Notes under the pieces: generated by a model | The model's database searches: none | Told to the model about the DNA's origin: nothing | Seen by the model: the letters and a program-made list of their open reading frames with translations, nothing else | Made by a program: the position numbers and the translations under genes | Shown: positions 17,829 to 24,652 of the stretch, piece after piece | Numbering within the stretch: position 1 is the first letter of the stretch | Layout of the letters: each line of letters starts with the position of its first letter | Assembly (NCBI GenBank): GCA_947493165.1 | Contig: CANLPY010000001.1 | Coordinates: forward strand, 992,001-1,056,000 | Source: an uncultured Erythrobacter sp. | Lineage (GTDB): Bacteria > Pseudomonadota > Alphaproteobacteria > Sphingomonadales > Sphingomonadaceae | Length of the DNA stretch: 64,000 nucleotides | Direction of reading: 5' to 3'

Positions 17829-18118
17829 TGGCGCCAGAGCCGGATCTTCCGGAATTATCAGGCGCGCAGAAACGCTGGGCTCTTGCTGCAGCGGCACTGT
17901 TTGTCTTCTCCATTGGGTTTCTTGGCTTTGCGTTGTCTAACAGCGTGCTGGTCGCCTTTGCGATTGGCTGGGTTGCGCTGCAAATCTTTGGCTATGTCGG
18001 ATCACTGCAACGCGCCAAAGGTGACTTTTCACATCCGCTGTTTAAAAGTCAGGTGATCCTGCACTGCGCGGCGGTCGGATTGTTGGCGATGGTTATCTTC
18101 GGCGGGCGTGCAGGATGA
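17828..18118 (+). CDS. Small two-helix membrane protein
   Basis: A 96-residue protein with a polar N-terminus (MAPEPDLPELSGAQKRW) and hydrophobic segments at about 17-55 and 75-92. The start codon shares a base with the pdxJ stop (TGATG); an in-frame GTG three bases earlier is also possible. No motif is recognised. It is coupled to both neighbours, so it belongs to the pyrE-pdxJ operon, but no function follows. Confidence 0.7.
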   Translation: MAPEPDLPELSGAQKRWALAAAALFVFSIGFLGFALSNSVLVAFAIGWVALQIFGYVGSLQRAKGDFSHPLFKSQVILHCAAVGLLAMVIFGGRAG

Positions 18119-18423
18119 TTGAGAACAAAGCACGCGTCTGGCTGCTGGCCGTTATGATGGTCTGGTACGGCCTTCTATTCGTTGGAGCTGGATTGATTGC
18201 CCTACTGGGTATGGCGTTCGGATCAGAGGCCTACCGGAACGCGCCAATCCCCATCGCTGAAATGGCAATAATCTATGGCCCGGTCTTGCTCGTCGCGGCG
18301 CTTACCATTGGCACGCTGGTGCTGTGGACCAACGGCAAGGTGAATGCGGCGATTACAGTGTGGGTCGGCAGCATTCTGCTAATCCCCATCGCATTATTGG
18401 GCGGAGGGATGCTGGGGATATGA
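18115..18423 (+). CDS. Small three-helix membrane protein
   Basis: A 102-residue protein, almost wholly hydrophobic, with helices at about 8-33, 49-70 and 77-100. The ATG overlaps the preceding stop (ATGATTGA: TGA of the upstream gene ends at 18118). I do not recognise the family. Together with the upstream gene it forms a pair of small membrane proteins. Confidence 0.65.
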   Translation: MIENKARVWLLAVMMVWYGLLFVGAGLIALLGMAFGSEAYRNAPIPIAEMAIIYGPVLLVAALTIGTLVLWTNGKVNAAITVWVGSILLIPIALLGGGMLGI

Positions 18424-18451
18424 CCTTCTTGAATGCTTTGCCACGCACGCC

Positions 18452-18505
18452 CTCCACCCTTCCACCCAGATGGTTTCCCGGTAGGCTCCGGGTGGAAGGG
18501 CGGAG
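18452..18505. repeat. 16-bp imperfect inverted repeat before acpS
   Basis: Left arm CTCCACCCTTCCACCC (18452-18467) and right arm GGGTGGAAGGGCGGAG (18490-18505) pair at 15 of 16 positions across a 22-base loop. There is no T-run, so it is not a standard terminator. It lies between the small membrane protein and acpS. It may be a REP-like element, an RNA processing hairpin, or a weak terminator. Confidence 0.6.
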
Positions 18506-18544
18506 CGCGCGGGTGGCCTGGGAAAGCGCTAGAAGGATTCGCAT

Positions 18545-18955
18545 ATGATTATCGGAACCGGATCTGACCTGTGCAATATTGAGCGCATCCAAAAATCGCT
18601 GGACCGATTTGGGGAACGCTTTGAAAACCGGGTCTTCACCGAAAAAGAGCGCGCGAAGGCGCAGCGCCGCCCTTTCACCACCGCTGGAACCTATGCCAAA
18701 AGATTCGCCGCAAAAGAGGCATTTAGCAAAGCGGTTGGCACGGGATTTCGCCGCGGCGTGTTCATGAAAGATATTGGCGTCGTCAACGCCCCATCAGGCG
18801 CGCCGACGCTGGCGCTTACTGGCGGGGCAGCAGAACGGCTTGCAGAAATGATCCCACACGGCCATGAGGCGCATGTTCATCTAACCCTAACCGACGATCA
18901 TCCATGGGCGCAGGCCTTCGTAATTATCGAAGCCCGTCCCATCATCGCGGCCTAA
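18545..18955 (+). CDS. acpS: Holo-[acyl-carrier-protein] synthase
   Basis: A 136-residue protein starting [16 protein letters not shown], with the Mg-binding Asp of G-x-D-L. '[18 protein letters not shown]' holds the second acidic ligand (K-E-A). These are the AcpS motifs for transfer of 4'-phosphopantetheine to ACP. Length is normal. It is followed by lepB after 25 bases, a pairing frequent in this group. Confidence 0.95.
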   Translation: MIIGTGSDLCNIERIQKSLDRFGERFENRVFTEKERAKAQRRPFTTAGTYAKRFAAKEAFSKAVGTGFRRGVFMKDIGVVNAPSGAPTLALTGGAAERLAEMIPHGHEAHVHLTLTDDHPWAQAFVIIEARPIIAA

Positions 18956-18980
18956 TGAGCGGTATTTTCCGAGCAAACAC

Positions 18981-19859
18981 GTGACAAAAATCGATACAAC
19001 AACTGACGGCGCAGACGAAAAGGTCAATTGGCTGGCTGAATTGCGCGGCCTCGCGATCATGCTGCTCGCCGTGCTGGCGTTCCACAGCCTCGTCGCCAAA
19101 CCATTCTACATCCCGTCAACATCAATGATGCCGGCGCTGCATGTGGGCGACCGATTGGTGGTGAGCAAATACCCCTATGGCTGGTCATGGGCATCGGCGA
19201 GCTTTCATCTGCTGCCACGCGGGGAATGGCGCCTATGGGCCGATACGCCGGAATATGGCGACATCGTGATCCCGGTGCACCCTGAGCGCGATGAGGATTA
19301 TATCAAGCGCGTGGTCGCCTTGCCCGGCGATACGATTGAAGTGCGCGGCGGCCACATTTGGCTCAACGGCGCGGCGATAAAGCGCGAAGTGATGCCGCCC
19401 GTGCGTATCCCATTTGAACCAGAGCTGCTGTGCAATGGCAATCCGTGCCTCAATGATTTTGAAGCCTATCGCCGGCGTGAGGCCAATGGCGAACAATTCT
19501 TCGAGCCTGATACTTACCGCGAAACATTGCCCAATGGCGCAACCTACCTGACGATCGATCACATCGAGAATTTGAAGAGCGACAATTTCGGACCGTTGAC
19601 CGTGCCGGAAGGTGCTGTGTTCGTGATGGGCGACAACCGCGATCATTCTGCCGACAGCCGTGCATCAATCGCCGAAAGTGGGCTTGGCGGACCGATCCCC
19701 TTGGAGAATATTGGCGGGCGCGCTGAATTCATCACCTTCTCGCTTGATGGATCAGCCAGCTGGAATCCGCTCAGTTGGTGGGGCGCGCTGCGCGGTGAGC
19801 GAGCATGGAGCACTTTGCGCCCAGCGCTCGTAGAACAAAATTCAGCCGCAGCCGAATAG
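18981..19859 (+). CDS. lepB: Signal peptidase I
   Basis: A 292-residue protein with a GTG start and one N-terminal membrane helix (residues ~20-40). The catalytic Ser is in FYIPSTSMMPAL and the catalytic Lys in EDYIKRVVALPGD. The box E motif MGDNRDHSADSR follows. The large insert between boxes is typical of proteobacterial LepB. It removes signal peptides at the periplasmic face of the inner membrane. Confidence 0.95.
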   Translation: MTKIDTTTDGADEKVNWLAELRGLAIMLLAVLAFHSLVAKPFYIPSTSMMPALHVGDRLVVSKYPYGWSWASASFHLLPRGEWRLWADTPEYGDIVIPVHPERDEDYIKRVVALPGDTIEVRGGHIWLNGAAIKREVMPPVRIPFEPELLCNGNPCLNDFEAYRRREANGEQFFEPDTYRETLPNGATYLTIDHIENLKSDNFGPLTVPEGAVFVMGDNRDHSADSRASIAESGLGGPIPLENIGGRAEFITFSLDGSASWNPLSWWGALRGERAWSTLRPALVEQNSAAAE

Positions 19860-19882
19860 GAAGTCCTCGCGTATTTGACGTT

Positions 19883-21064
19883 ATGGCAAAGAAATTTCTG
19901 TATCTCGTAGCATTCATCATCGTGATGATTTTCGTAACGCTCATCGCATTGCGCGTGTGGTCAAGCGAGCTTGCCGCCCTTGCGTTGGTTCCAGAAACAG
20001 AATTCGTTGAGCAAGACCGGTTGGCCGACAACGCCTATCAAGCGCCAGACCTGTGGTACTCGCGCCCCGGCATAGGCGTAAGCGATCCAGCACGCTGGCA
20101 ACCACCCTACGCCACTCTCGGCGGCGCTGATGGCGAGAATGCCGATGGCGAAGCTGTAGCATCACAAAAAGCGCCGCAAAACACCGTGCCCGATGCGCGC
20201 GATTATGCCGTCTTTTTCGTCCACCCGACCAGCCTTCTTGATAAGACAACATGGAATGCGCAAATCGGCGCGCAAGAGGCTGAGCGCGTCGCCAGCCTGT
20301 ATGTGCGCGGCATGGCCAGCCCGTTTAACTCGGCGTCTGAAATTTGGGCGCCGCGCTATCGCCAAGCGACAATGGGCGCATTTTTGACTGATGCACCCGA
20401 AGCGCAAAAGGCCATCGACGCTGCCTACAACGATGTGCTTGATGCTTTCCGCTACTTCCTCAGCTCGGTTGACGATGACACGCCGATTGTTCTTGCCGGA
20501 CACAGCCAAGGTTCGCTTCATGTGCTGCGTTTGCTCCGCGAAGAAATCGCTGGCAAGCCTATCGCTGACCGGATCATCGCCGCCTACGCCATTGGCTGGC
20601 CGATCTCTATCGAACATGATTTGCCCACGCTTGGCCTGCCCGCCTGCGCATCTGCCAGTCAGACTGGCTGCGTCATCTCATGGTCTAGCTTTGCCGAACC
20701 GGCTGAGCCGGACGACGTGATAGAAGCCTATGCCGAAAGCGTCGGCTTTGACGGAGTTAAACGCGGCAATAGCGAAATTCTCTGCACCAATCCGCTGGTC
20801 GGCACATTCGGCGGCGCGGCGACGATGGATCGCAATCTGGGCACGCTGGTTCCCAACGAGGAGCTTACAGATGGAGAACTCGTACCCGGCGCCATCCCAG
20901 CCCGCTGCGACAGTCGCGGCCTACTATTGATCGGTGATCCGCCAGACATGGGCCGCTATGTTCTCCCCGGCAACAATTACCACGTCTATGACATCCCGTT
21001 GTTCTGGGCGAACACACAAGCTGACGCTGCGAAACGCGCCAACGCATGGCGCGCGCAGCTTTGA
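19883..21064 (+). CDS. DUF3089 family alpha/beta hydrolase
   Basis: A 393-residue protein starting MAKKFLYLVAFIIVMIFVTLIALRV, a membrane anchor or uncleaved signal. It contains VLAGHSQGSLHVLRLL with nucleophile G-x-S-x-G, and 'YAVFFVHPTSLLDKTTWNA', typical of DUF3089 lipase-like proteins. A late 'NNYHVYDIPLFW' segment probably carries the catalytic His. The ATG at 19883 is chosen over 19805 because it begins the hydrophobic segment. The substrate is unknown. ruvX starts inside its last codons. Confidence 0.85.
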   Translation: MAKKFLYLVAFIIVMIFVTLIALRVWSSELAALALVPETEFVEQDRLADNAYQAPDLWYSRPGIGVSDPARWQPPYATLGGADGENADGEAVASQKAPQNTVPDARDYAVFFVHPTSLLDKTTWNAQIGAQEAERVASLYVRGMASPFNSASEIWAPRYRQATMGAFLTDAPEAQKAIDAAYNDVLDAFRYFLSSVDDDTPIVLAGHSQGSLHVLRLLREEIAGKPIADRIIAAYAIGWPISIEHDLPTLGLPACASASQTGCVISWSSFAEPAEPDDVIEAYAESVGFDGVKRGNSEILCTNPLVGTFGGAATMDRNLGTLVPNEELTDGELVPGAIPARCDSRGLLLIGDPPDMGRYVLPGNNYHVYDIPLFWANTQADAAKRANAWRAQL

Positions 21065-21549
21065 GCGGCAATGGCGTGCTGATCACCGAAGACGCCGCTG
21101 AATTTCGCGAGGCCTTGCCTGATGGCGGCCCGCTTTTGGGTCTGGATCTCGGCACAAAAACCATCGGCACTGCGACATGCGACGGCGGCTGGCGCTTCGC
21201 CACCAATGGCTCCACACTTCAGCGGGGCAAGTTTGGGCGCGACCGTGAACTGCTGCGCGCGCTTATCAAGGATCGCCGCACGGCGGGCATCGTCATGGGC
21301 TTACCGCTCAATATGGACAGCAGCGAAGGCCCGCGCGCGCAAAGCAGCCGCGCCTATGCCCGCAACCTAGCCGAAAGTTTCGATCTGCCGATCCTGCTAT
21401 GGGATGAACGCTGGTCCACACAAAGCGCCGAAGCGGCCATGATCGGGCAAGATATGAGCCGGGCCAAGCGCGCGCAAAGCCTCGATTCCCACGCCGCCGC
21501 TGTCATACTGCAAGGGGCGATTGACCGGCTAGCGGGCGGCATTCTTTAG
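21046..21549 (+). CDS. ruvX: Holliday-junction resolvase-like protein RuvX (YqgF)
   Basis: A 167-residue protein with the YqgF fold. LLGLDLGTKTIGTATCD holds the first Asp of the RNase H-like active site, 'GIVMGLPLNMDSSEGPRA' is the G-x-P-x-x-x-x-G segment, 'LLWDERWSTQSAE' has the Glu, and 'AQSLDSHAAAVILQG' has the final Asp. Members act in 16S rRNA 5' maturation. It overlaps the upstream gene by 19 bases. The first ~28 residues exceed the usual start, so a TTG or GTG start at 21061 or 21076 is possible. Confidence 0.9.
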   Translation: MARAALSGNGVLITEDAAEFREALPDGGPLLGLDLGTKTIGTATCDGGWRFATNGSTLQRGKFGRDRELLRALIKDRRTAGIVMGLPLNMDSSEGPRAQSSRAYARNLAESFDLPILLWDERWSTQSAEAAMIGQDMSRAKRAQSLDSHAAAVILQGAIDRLAGGIL

Positions 21550-22451
21550 GCCGCGCCCACCAGCTCCGCCCGCTTTTGCTTCGCCACTTCGCTAAGCATC
21601 CGGCTGCCTGCGCTTTCCGCCTTGCGCCACATCGCATCGCGCGCAGACGCATCTGCTAATTGCAGGCTGCGCGCTTCATAGCTCGCCTGCCGCAATCGTT
21701 CGCTGGGGTGATGATCACCGACCCATTCTGCAAAATCATGCGCCTCATCTGATCCGGTAGCCACAGCCACGCGCAAGAACGCCTCGGTTGAATTGGGGCT
21801 AACCACCCGCTCGATCCGCTGCTGTTCGAGATCAAAGCCATATTGGTCATACCAATCCTGCGCCGGATCGACATGCATGATGTTGAGCGAGACAGAGAGG
21901 CTTTCCGGCGGCAATTGCGAGTGAATATCGCGGTGCGCGCGGTACAGCATCAGCTTGCCTTGTGACAAAGCGCTGCGTTCCACAAAGGTCAGCTTGGCCG
22001 CTTCACCGGGAAAGCCGTGATGCGCGCTGTAATCATATTCATAATAATCGCTGCGATAACCCGGCCCCAGATAGCCGCTGGTTAAGAATGAGAAATTGTG
22101 ATCGTGCGGCACGCCATAGACAAAGCTTTTCGCGCCGCTGGTTTGAAAACACAGGTCGCTTTCGCTCGGCCAGATGTTTGCGCGCAGAAACGTGTTGCCG
22201 CGCACGGGACTAAGGACGATGGCTTGCGGGCCATAGCCGCTTTGCAGGCCTGCGTCGCGGTGACGCTGCTTGATCTGGTCGATCAGCATATCGCCCAAAA
22301 AGGTGCGATTGTTATTGAGCTTGCGCAGTTCATGCGCCGCCATCTGCGTGCGCTGCTCGCAATGCGGATCGAGGCGGATGTCGCTGAGCCGGTCGATCAC
22401 TTCATCAAGGCTGGCGCTCTCATTCGAGGCAGCTTCTATCACGCGGGGCAT
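21546..22451 (-). CDS. Cupin-like protein with HEAT-like tail; candidate peptide-modifying oxygenase
   Basis: A 301-residue protein I do not recognise from a named family. Residues 1-75 are helical. Residues ~78-200 look like a cupin-type beta barrel: H116-D-H118 in 'YGVPHDHNFSFLTSGYLGPG', a downstream Glu/Tyr-rich stretch, and H173-x3-H177 in 'YRAHRDIHSQLPPESL'. These could bind a metal. Residues ~215-300 are helical repeats. The start overlaps the end of the upstream 327-residue gene by 13 bases, so the two are coupled. Both share the helical-beta-helical plan. Placed after a 52-residue peptide gene, it is a candidate maturation enzyme; that is inference. Confidence 0.7.
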   Translation of the reverse strand: MPRVIEAASNESASLDEVIDRLSDIRLDPHCEQRTQMAAHELRKLNNNRTFLGDMLIDQIKQRHRDAGLQSGYGPQAIVLSPVRGNTFLRANIWPSESDLCFQTSGAKSFVYGVPHDHNFSFLTSGYLGPGYRSDYYEYDYSAHHGFPGEAAKLTFVERSALSQGKLMLYRAHRDIHSQLPPESLSVSLNIMHVDPAQDWYDQYGFDLEQQRIERVVSPNSTEAFLRVAVATGSDEAHDFAEWVGDHHPSERLRQASYEARSLQLADASARDAMWRKAESAGSRMLSEVAKQKRAELVGAA

Positions 22452-23422
22452 GGGGCGGTCTCCTTTGCAAGGCAGGCGATCTGCGCATTGGCTTGGATCA
22501 GTGATTGGAACAGGGCGGTCGAAGGCACGAAGAGCGGGTCGTCGGGGATGTCCGCAAGACGCTGCAACAGCGAAAGCCCGTGCCCGGCATCCAGGCTGAG
22601 CGTCTGGCGCACAGCCTCCCAGCGCAAATCCACCTCTTCATCACGGGACAAAGCGAGTTCGGTCATCACCGGCACGGCGTCTGCACGCTCCATCGCACCA
22701 AGCACATCTAGTGCGAGGAAATGTTGGCTGGCGCGCTTATTGCCGCTGGCCTGATGGATCAGCTTTCCATCGGCGAGCGCGTAGGCTTTTGATGGCTGAG
22801 GCCGGTCTGGAGTGCGGGTCAGCTGAAGCAGCAGAATCGACCCATCGACTGTGATAAACTGCCGTGTCTCGCTCGCCGAATTCAGCGAAATAGAATACGC
22901 TTGCTCATACAAAATTGGCGCAGCAGCGATAGTGGCGCGGTCTGCCGTAACAGGATCACATTTATAGCGGATACCGTGCGCCTTTCCTGCGAGCACGATT
23001 TCATGCGCTTGCCCGTCGGTGAACATAACGCTGGTCGGTTCTGCAATATCAGCGCGTTCCTCATAAGCGAGCAGGGATAGCCTCGCATTGCCGCTGGTCA
23101 TCAATTGAACGGTCGTCAGGCCCACGCTGATGCTGTGGCGCGAGGGAATACTACCAAGCGGCTGATCGCGCAGCGCACCAAGCAATCCCGTCTGCCATTC
23201 AGCGACGAAGCCTTGCGCTGCCTCAATGTCTGTCACAAGGCGCATCAATTGCTCGCATTCGGCCAGCGTCTGACCAGCGGCGTAGTTGGCCAACTCTGCG
23301 GCGACGCTTTTACAGAGCGTCCCATTCTGCCAGCCCTCATAGGCAGCCGCCATTGGCGCGTGCGCTTGGCGCTGCAGAGCAGGATCGCTCCGCAGCGCCG
23401 CGATATCAGGATGTATCTGCAT
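22439..23422 (-). CDS. Helical/beta/HEAT-like partner protein of unknown family
   Basis: A 327-residue protein starting MQIHPDIAALRSDP, with a GAGGGG ribosome site 9 bases upstream. Residues 1-90 are helical, ~95-215 beta-rich, and ~225-315 helical with HEAT-like repeats ('HFLALDVLGAMERADAVPVM', 'LRWEAVRQTLSLDAGHGLSL'). The beta part resembles the companion 301-residue protein in plan, but lacks the paired HxH and late His sites. It may therefore be a non-catalytic partner. It begins 13 bases after the peptide gene. The longer frame to 23503 overlaps that gene and is not used. Confidence 0.7.
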   Translation of the reverse strand: MQIHPDIAALRSDPALQRQAHAPMAAAYEGWQNGTLCKSVAAELANYAAGQTLAECEQLMRLVTDIEAAQGFVAEWQTGLLGALRDQPLGSIPSRHSISVGLTTVQLMTSGNARLSLLAYEERADIAEPTSVMFTDGQAHEIVLAGKAHGIRYKCDPVTADRATIAAAPILYEQAYSISLNSASETRQFITVDGSILLLQLTRTPDRPQPSKAYALADGKLIHQASGNKRASQHFLALDVLGAMERADAVPVMTELALSRDEEVDLRWEAVRQTLSLDAGHGLSLLQRLADIPDDPLFVPSTALFQSLIQANAQIACLAKETAPCPA

Positions 23423-23435
23423 CGCTGCGCGCCCC

Positions 23436-23594
23436 TCAGATGACGGCGTCTGGCGGCATTGTGTCATAGACATAGACCATGATGATAATGATCCGGTCAT
23501 CATAGCTGGGGCCTAGGTCGGCAACCGATCCAAACAGACCAGCTGCGCTGTCGAGACCGGGAATTGAAGAGAGATCAATTTTGGGCAGGTTCAT
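23436..23594 (-). CDS. 52-residue peptide, candidate precursor of a modified peptide
   Basis: A short gene with ribosome site GGAAGGA 8 bases before the ATG. The product opens MNLPKIDLSSIPGLDSAAG, a polar/Gly-rich part that could serve as leader. It ends with a distinctive segment, YDDRIIIIMVYVYDTMPPDA then VI (residues 31-52), with a run of beta-branched residues bounded by Asp. There is no signal peptide or Cys. It is the first gene of a three-gene set on this strand and is divergent from two thioesterase genes. No Gly-Gly cleavage site is evident. The precursor role is inferred from size and context. Confidence 0.7.
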   Translation of the reverse strand: MNLPKIDLSSIPGLDSAAGLFGSVADLGPSYDDRIIIIMVYVYDTMPPDAVI

Positions 23595-23719
23595 ATGCGT
23601 ATCCTTCCAAATGCTCGCCGGGCACAATTGCCGCGGCGCGCATACGAACTTGGCGGCGCAATAAGATTCTGAAAAATTAAAAGATTGAAACAGTTTAACC
23701 CCTGTTGCAGGGTAATTTT

Positions 23720-24220
23720 ATGACAAAAGAAACGGCAAAATTTGATCCGGCTCAGGCGGCGACATTCTTCACCCGCCACGGCCATTCCGGCTGGCTCGAC
23801 CTTGCCTACCGGGACAATGGTGAAAATTGGGTTGAGCTGGAATTGCCCTGGCGCGAGGATTTGCTGGGTGAAGAAGATCGCCAGGTGCTCGCCTCTGGTC
23901 CGATCATCAGCCTGATGGATATGGCCAGCGGCATGGCGATCTGGACCACAATGGGTGATTTCACTCCCATCGCTACACTCGATCTGCGGGTCGATTACCA
24001 GCGCCCTGCGCGCGAACGCGCCGCTGTGATTGGCCGGGTTGAATGCTATCGCACGACGCGCTCTGCCGCCTTTGTTCGCGGCGTGGCCCATGATGGTGAT
24101 CCCGATGATCCCGTGGCGCATATCGCAGGCGTCTTCATGACGATCCAGCGCGATTCTAGAAAAGGTAAAGTGCCTGTGACTGCCGCATCGGGCAGCGAAG
24201 CGGGGACCGGCGATGAGTGA
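23720..24220 (+). CDS. PaaI-type hot-dog thioesterase
   Basis: A 166-residue protein starting MTKETAKFDPAQAATFF. 'RQVLASGPIISLMDMASGMAIWTT' corresponds to the central helix of the hot-dog fold with the acidic catalytic position (D in L-M-D). 'PIATLDLRVDYQRPA' is the conserved T-x-x-L-x-x-x-Y/F-x-R-P strand. The C-terminal ~15 residues are polar. Substrate is probably an acyl-CoA. The ATG at 23720 is preferred to an upstream TTG. It overlaps the next thioesterase by 8 bases. Confidence 0.85.
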   Translation: MTKETAKFDPAQAATFFTRHGHSGWLDLAYRDNGENWVELELPWREDLLGEEDRQVLASGPIISLMDMASGMAIWTTMGDFTPIATLDLRVDYQRPARERAAVIGRVECYRTTRSAAFVRGVAHDGDPDDPVAHIAGVFMTIQRDSRKGKVPVTAASGSEAGTGDE

Positions 24221-24626
24221 TCCAAAATCAGCGATTGCGCTTCCCGCCTATGCCCGTTCCTTGGGCATCAAACTGCACGGGTTTGAAGGCGATCTACCGG
24301 TGCTGACGGTTGAATTTGGCCCGTCGGTCGAAGGGCGGCCCCAGCACTTTCACGGCGGGGCGACATCCGGCCTGCTTGAAAACGCGGGCTATGCCGCTTT
24401 GCGTACTGTCTTAATCCGCGAAAACCGGCATCCGCGCCTAAAACCGGTCAATATCACGGTTCAATTCCTTGCCGCTGGCAAGAGCATTCCCAGCTTTGCT
24501 CAAGGGCGGATAACGCGGCTGGGCCGGCGCAATGCCAATATCACGGTGGAAGCGTGGCAGGATGACCGCGATCGCCCAATCGCAACCGCTATAATGAACA
24601 TTTTGATGGCCGATGAGCCTGAGTGA
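24213..24626 (+). CDS. Second hot-dog thioesterase
   Basis: A 137-residue protein with the hot-dog segments 'GRPQHFHGGATSGLLENAGYAAL' (H-G-G-x-x-x-x-L-x-E/D) and 'LKPVNITVQFLAAGKS'. The first holds the H-G and acidic positions of PaaI-like enzymes. It is co-transcribed and overlaps the preceding thioesterase, suggesting a heteromer or successive use on related substrates. The substrate cannot be inferred. Confidence 0.85.
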   Translation: MSDPKSAIALPAYARSLGIKLHGFEGDLPVLTVEFGPSVEGRPQHFHGGATSGLLENAGYAALRTVLIRENRHPRLKPVNITVQFLAAGKSIPSFAQGRITRLGRRNANITVEAWQDDRDRPIATAIMNILMADEPE

Positions 24627-24652
24627 TAAGGCGTTCCAACTAAGTTGGCGGG

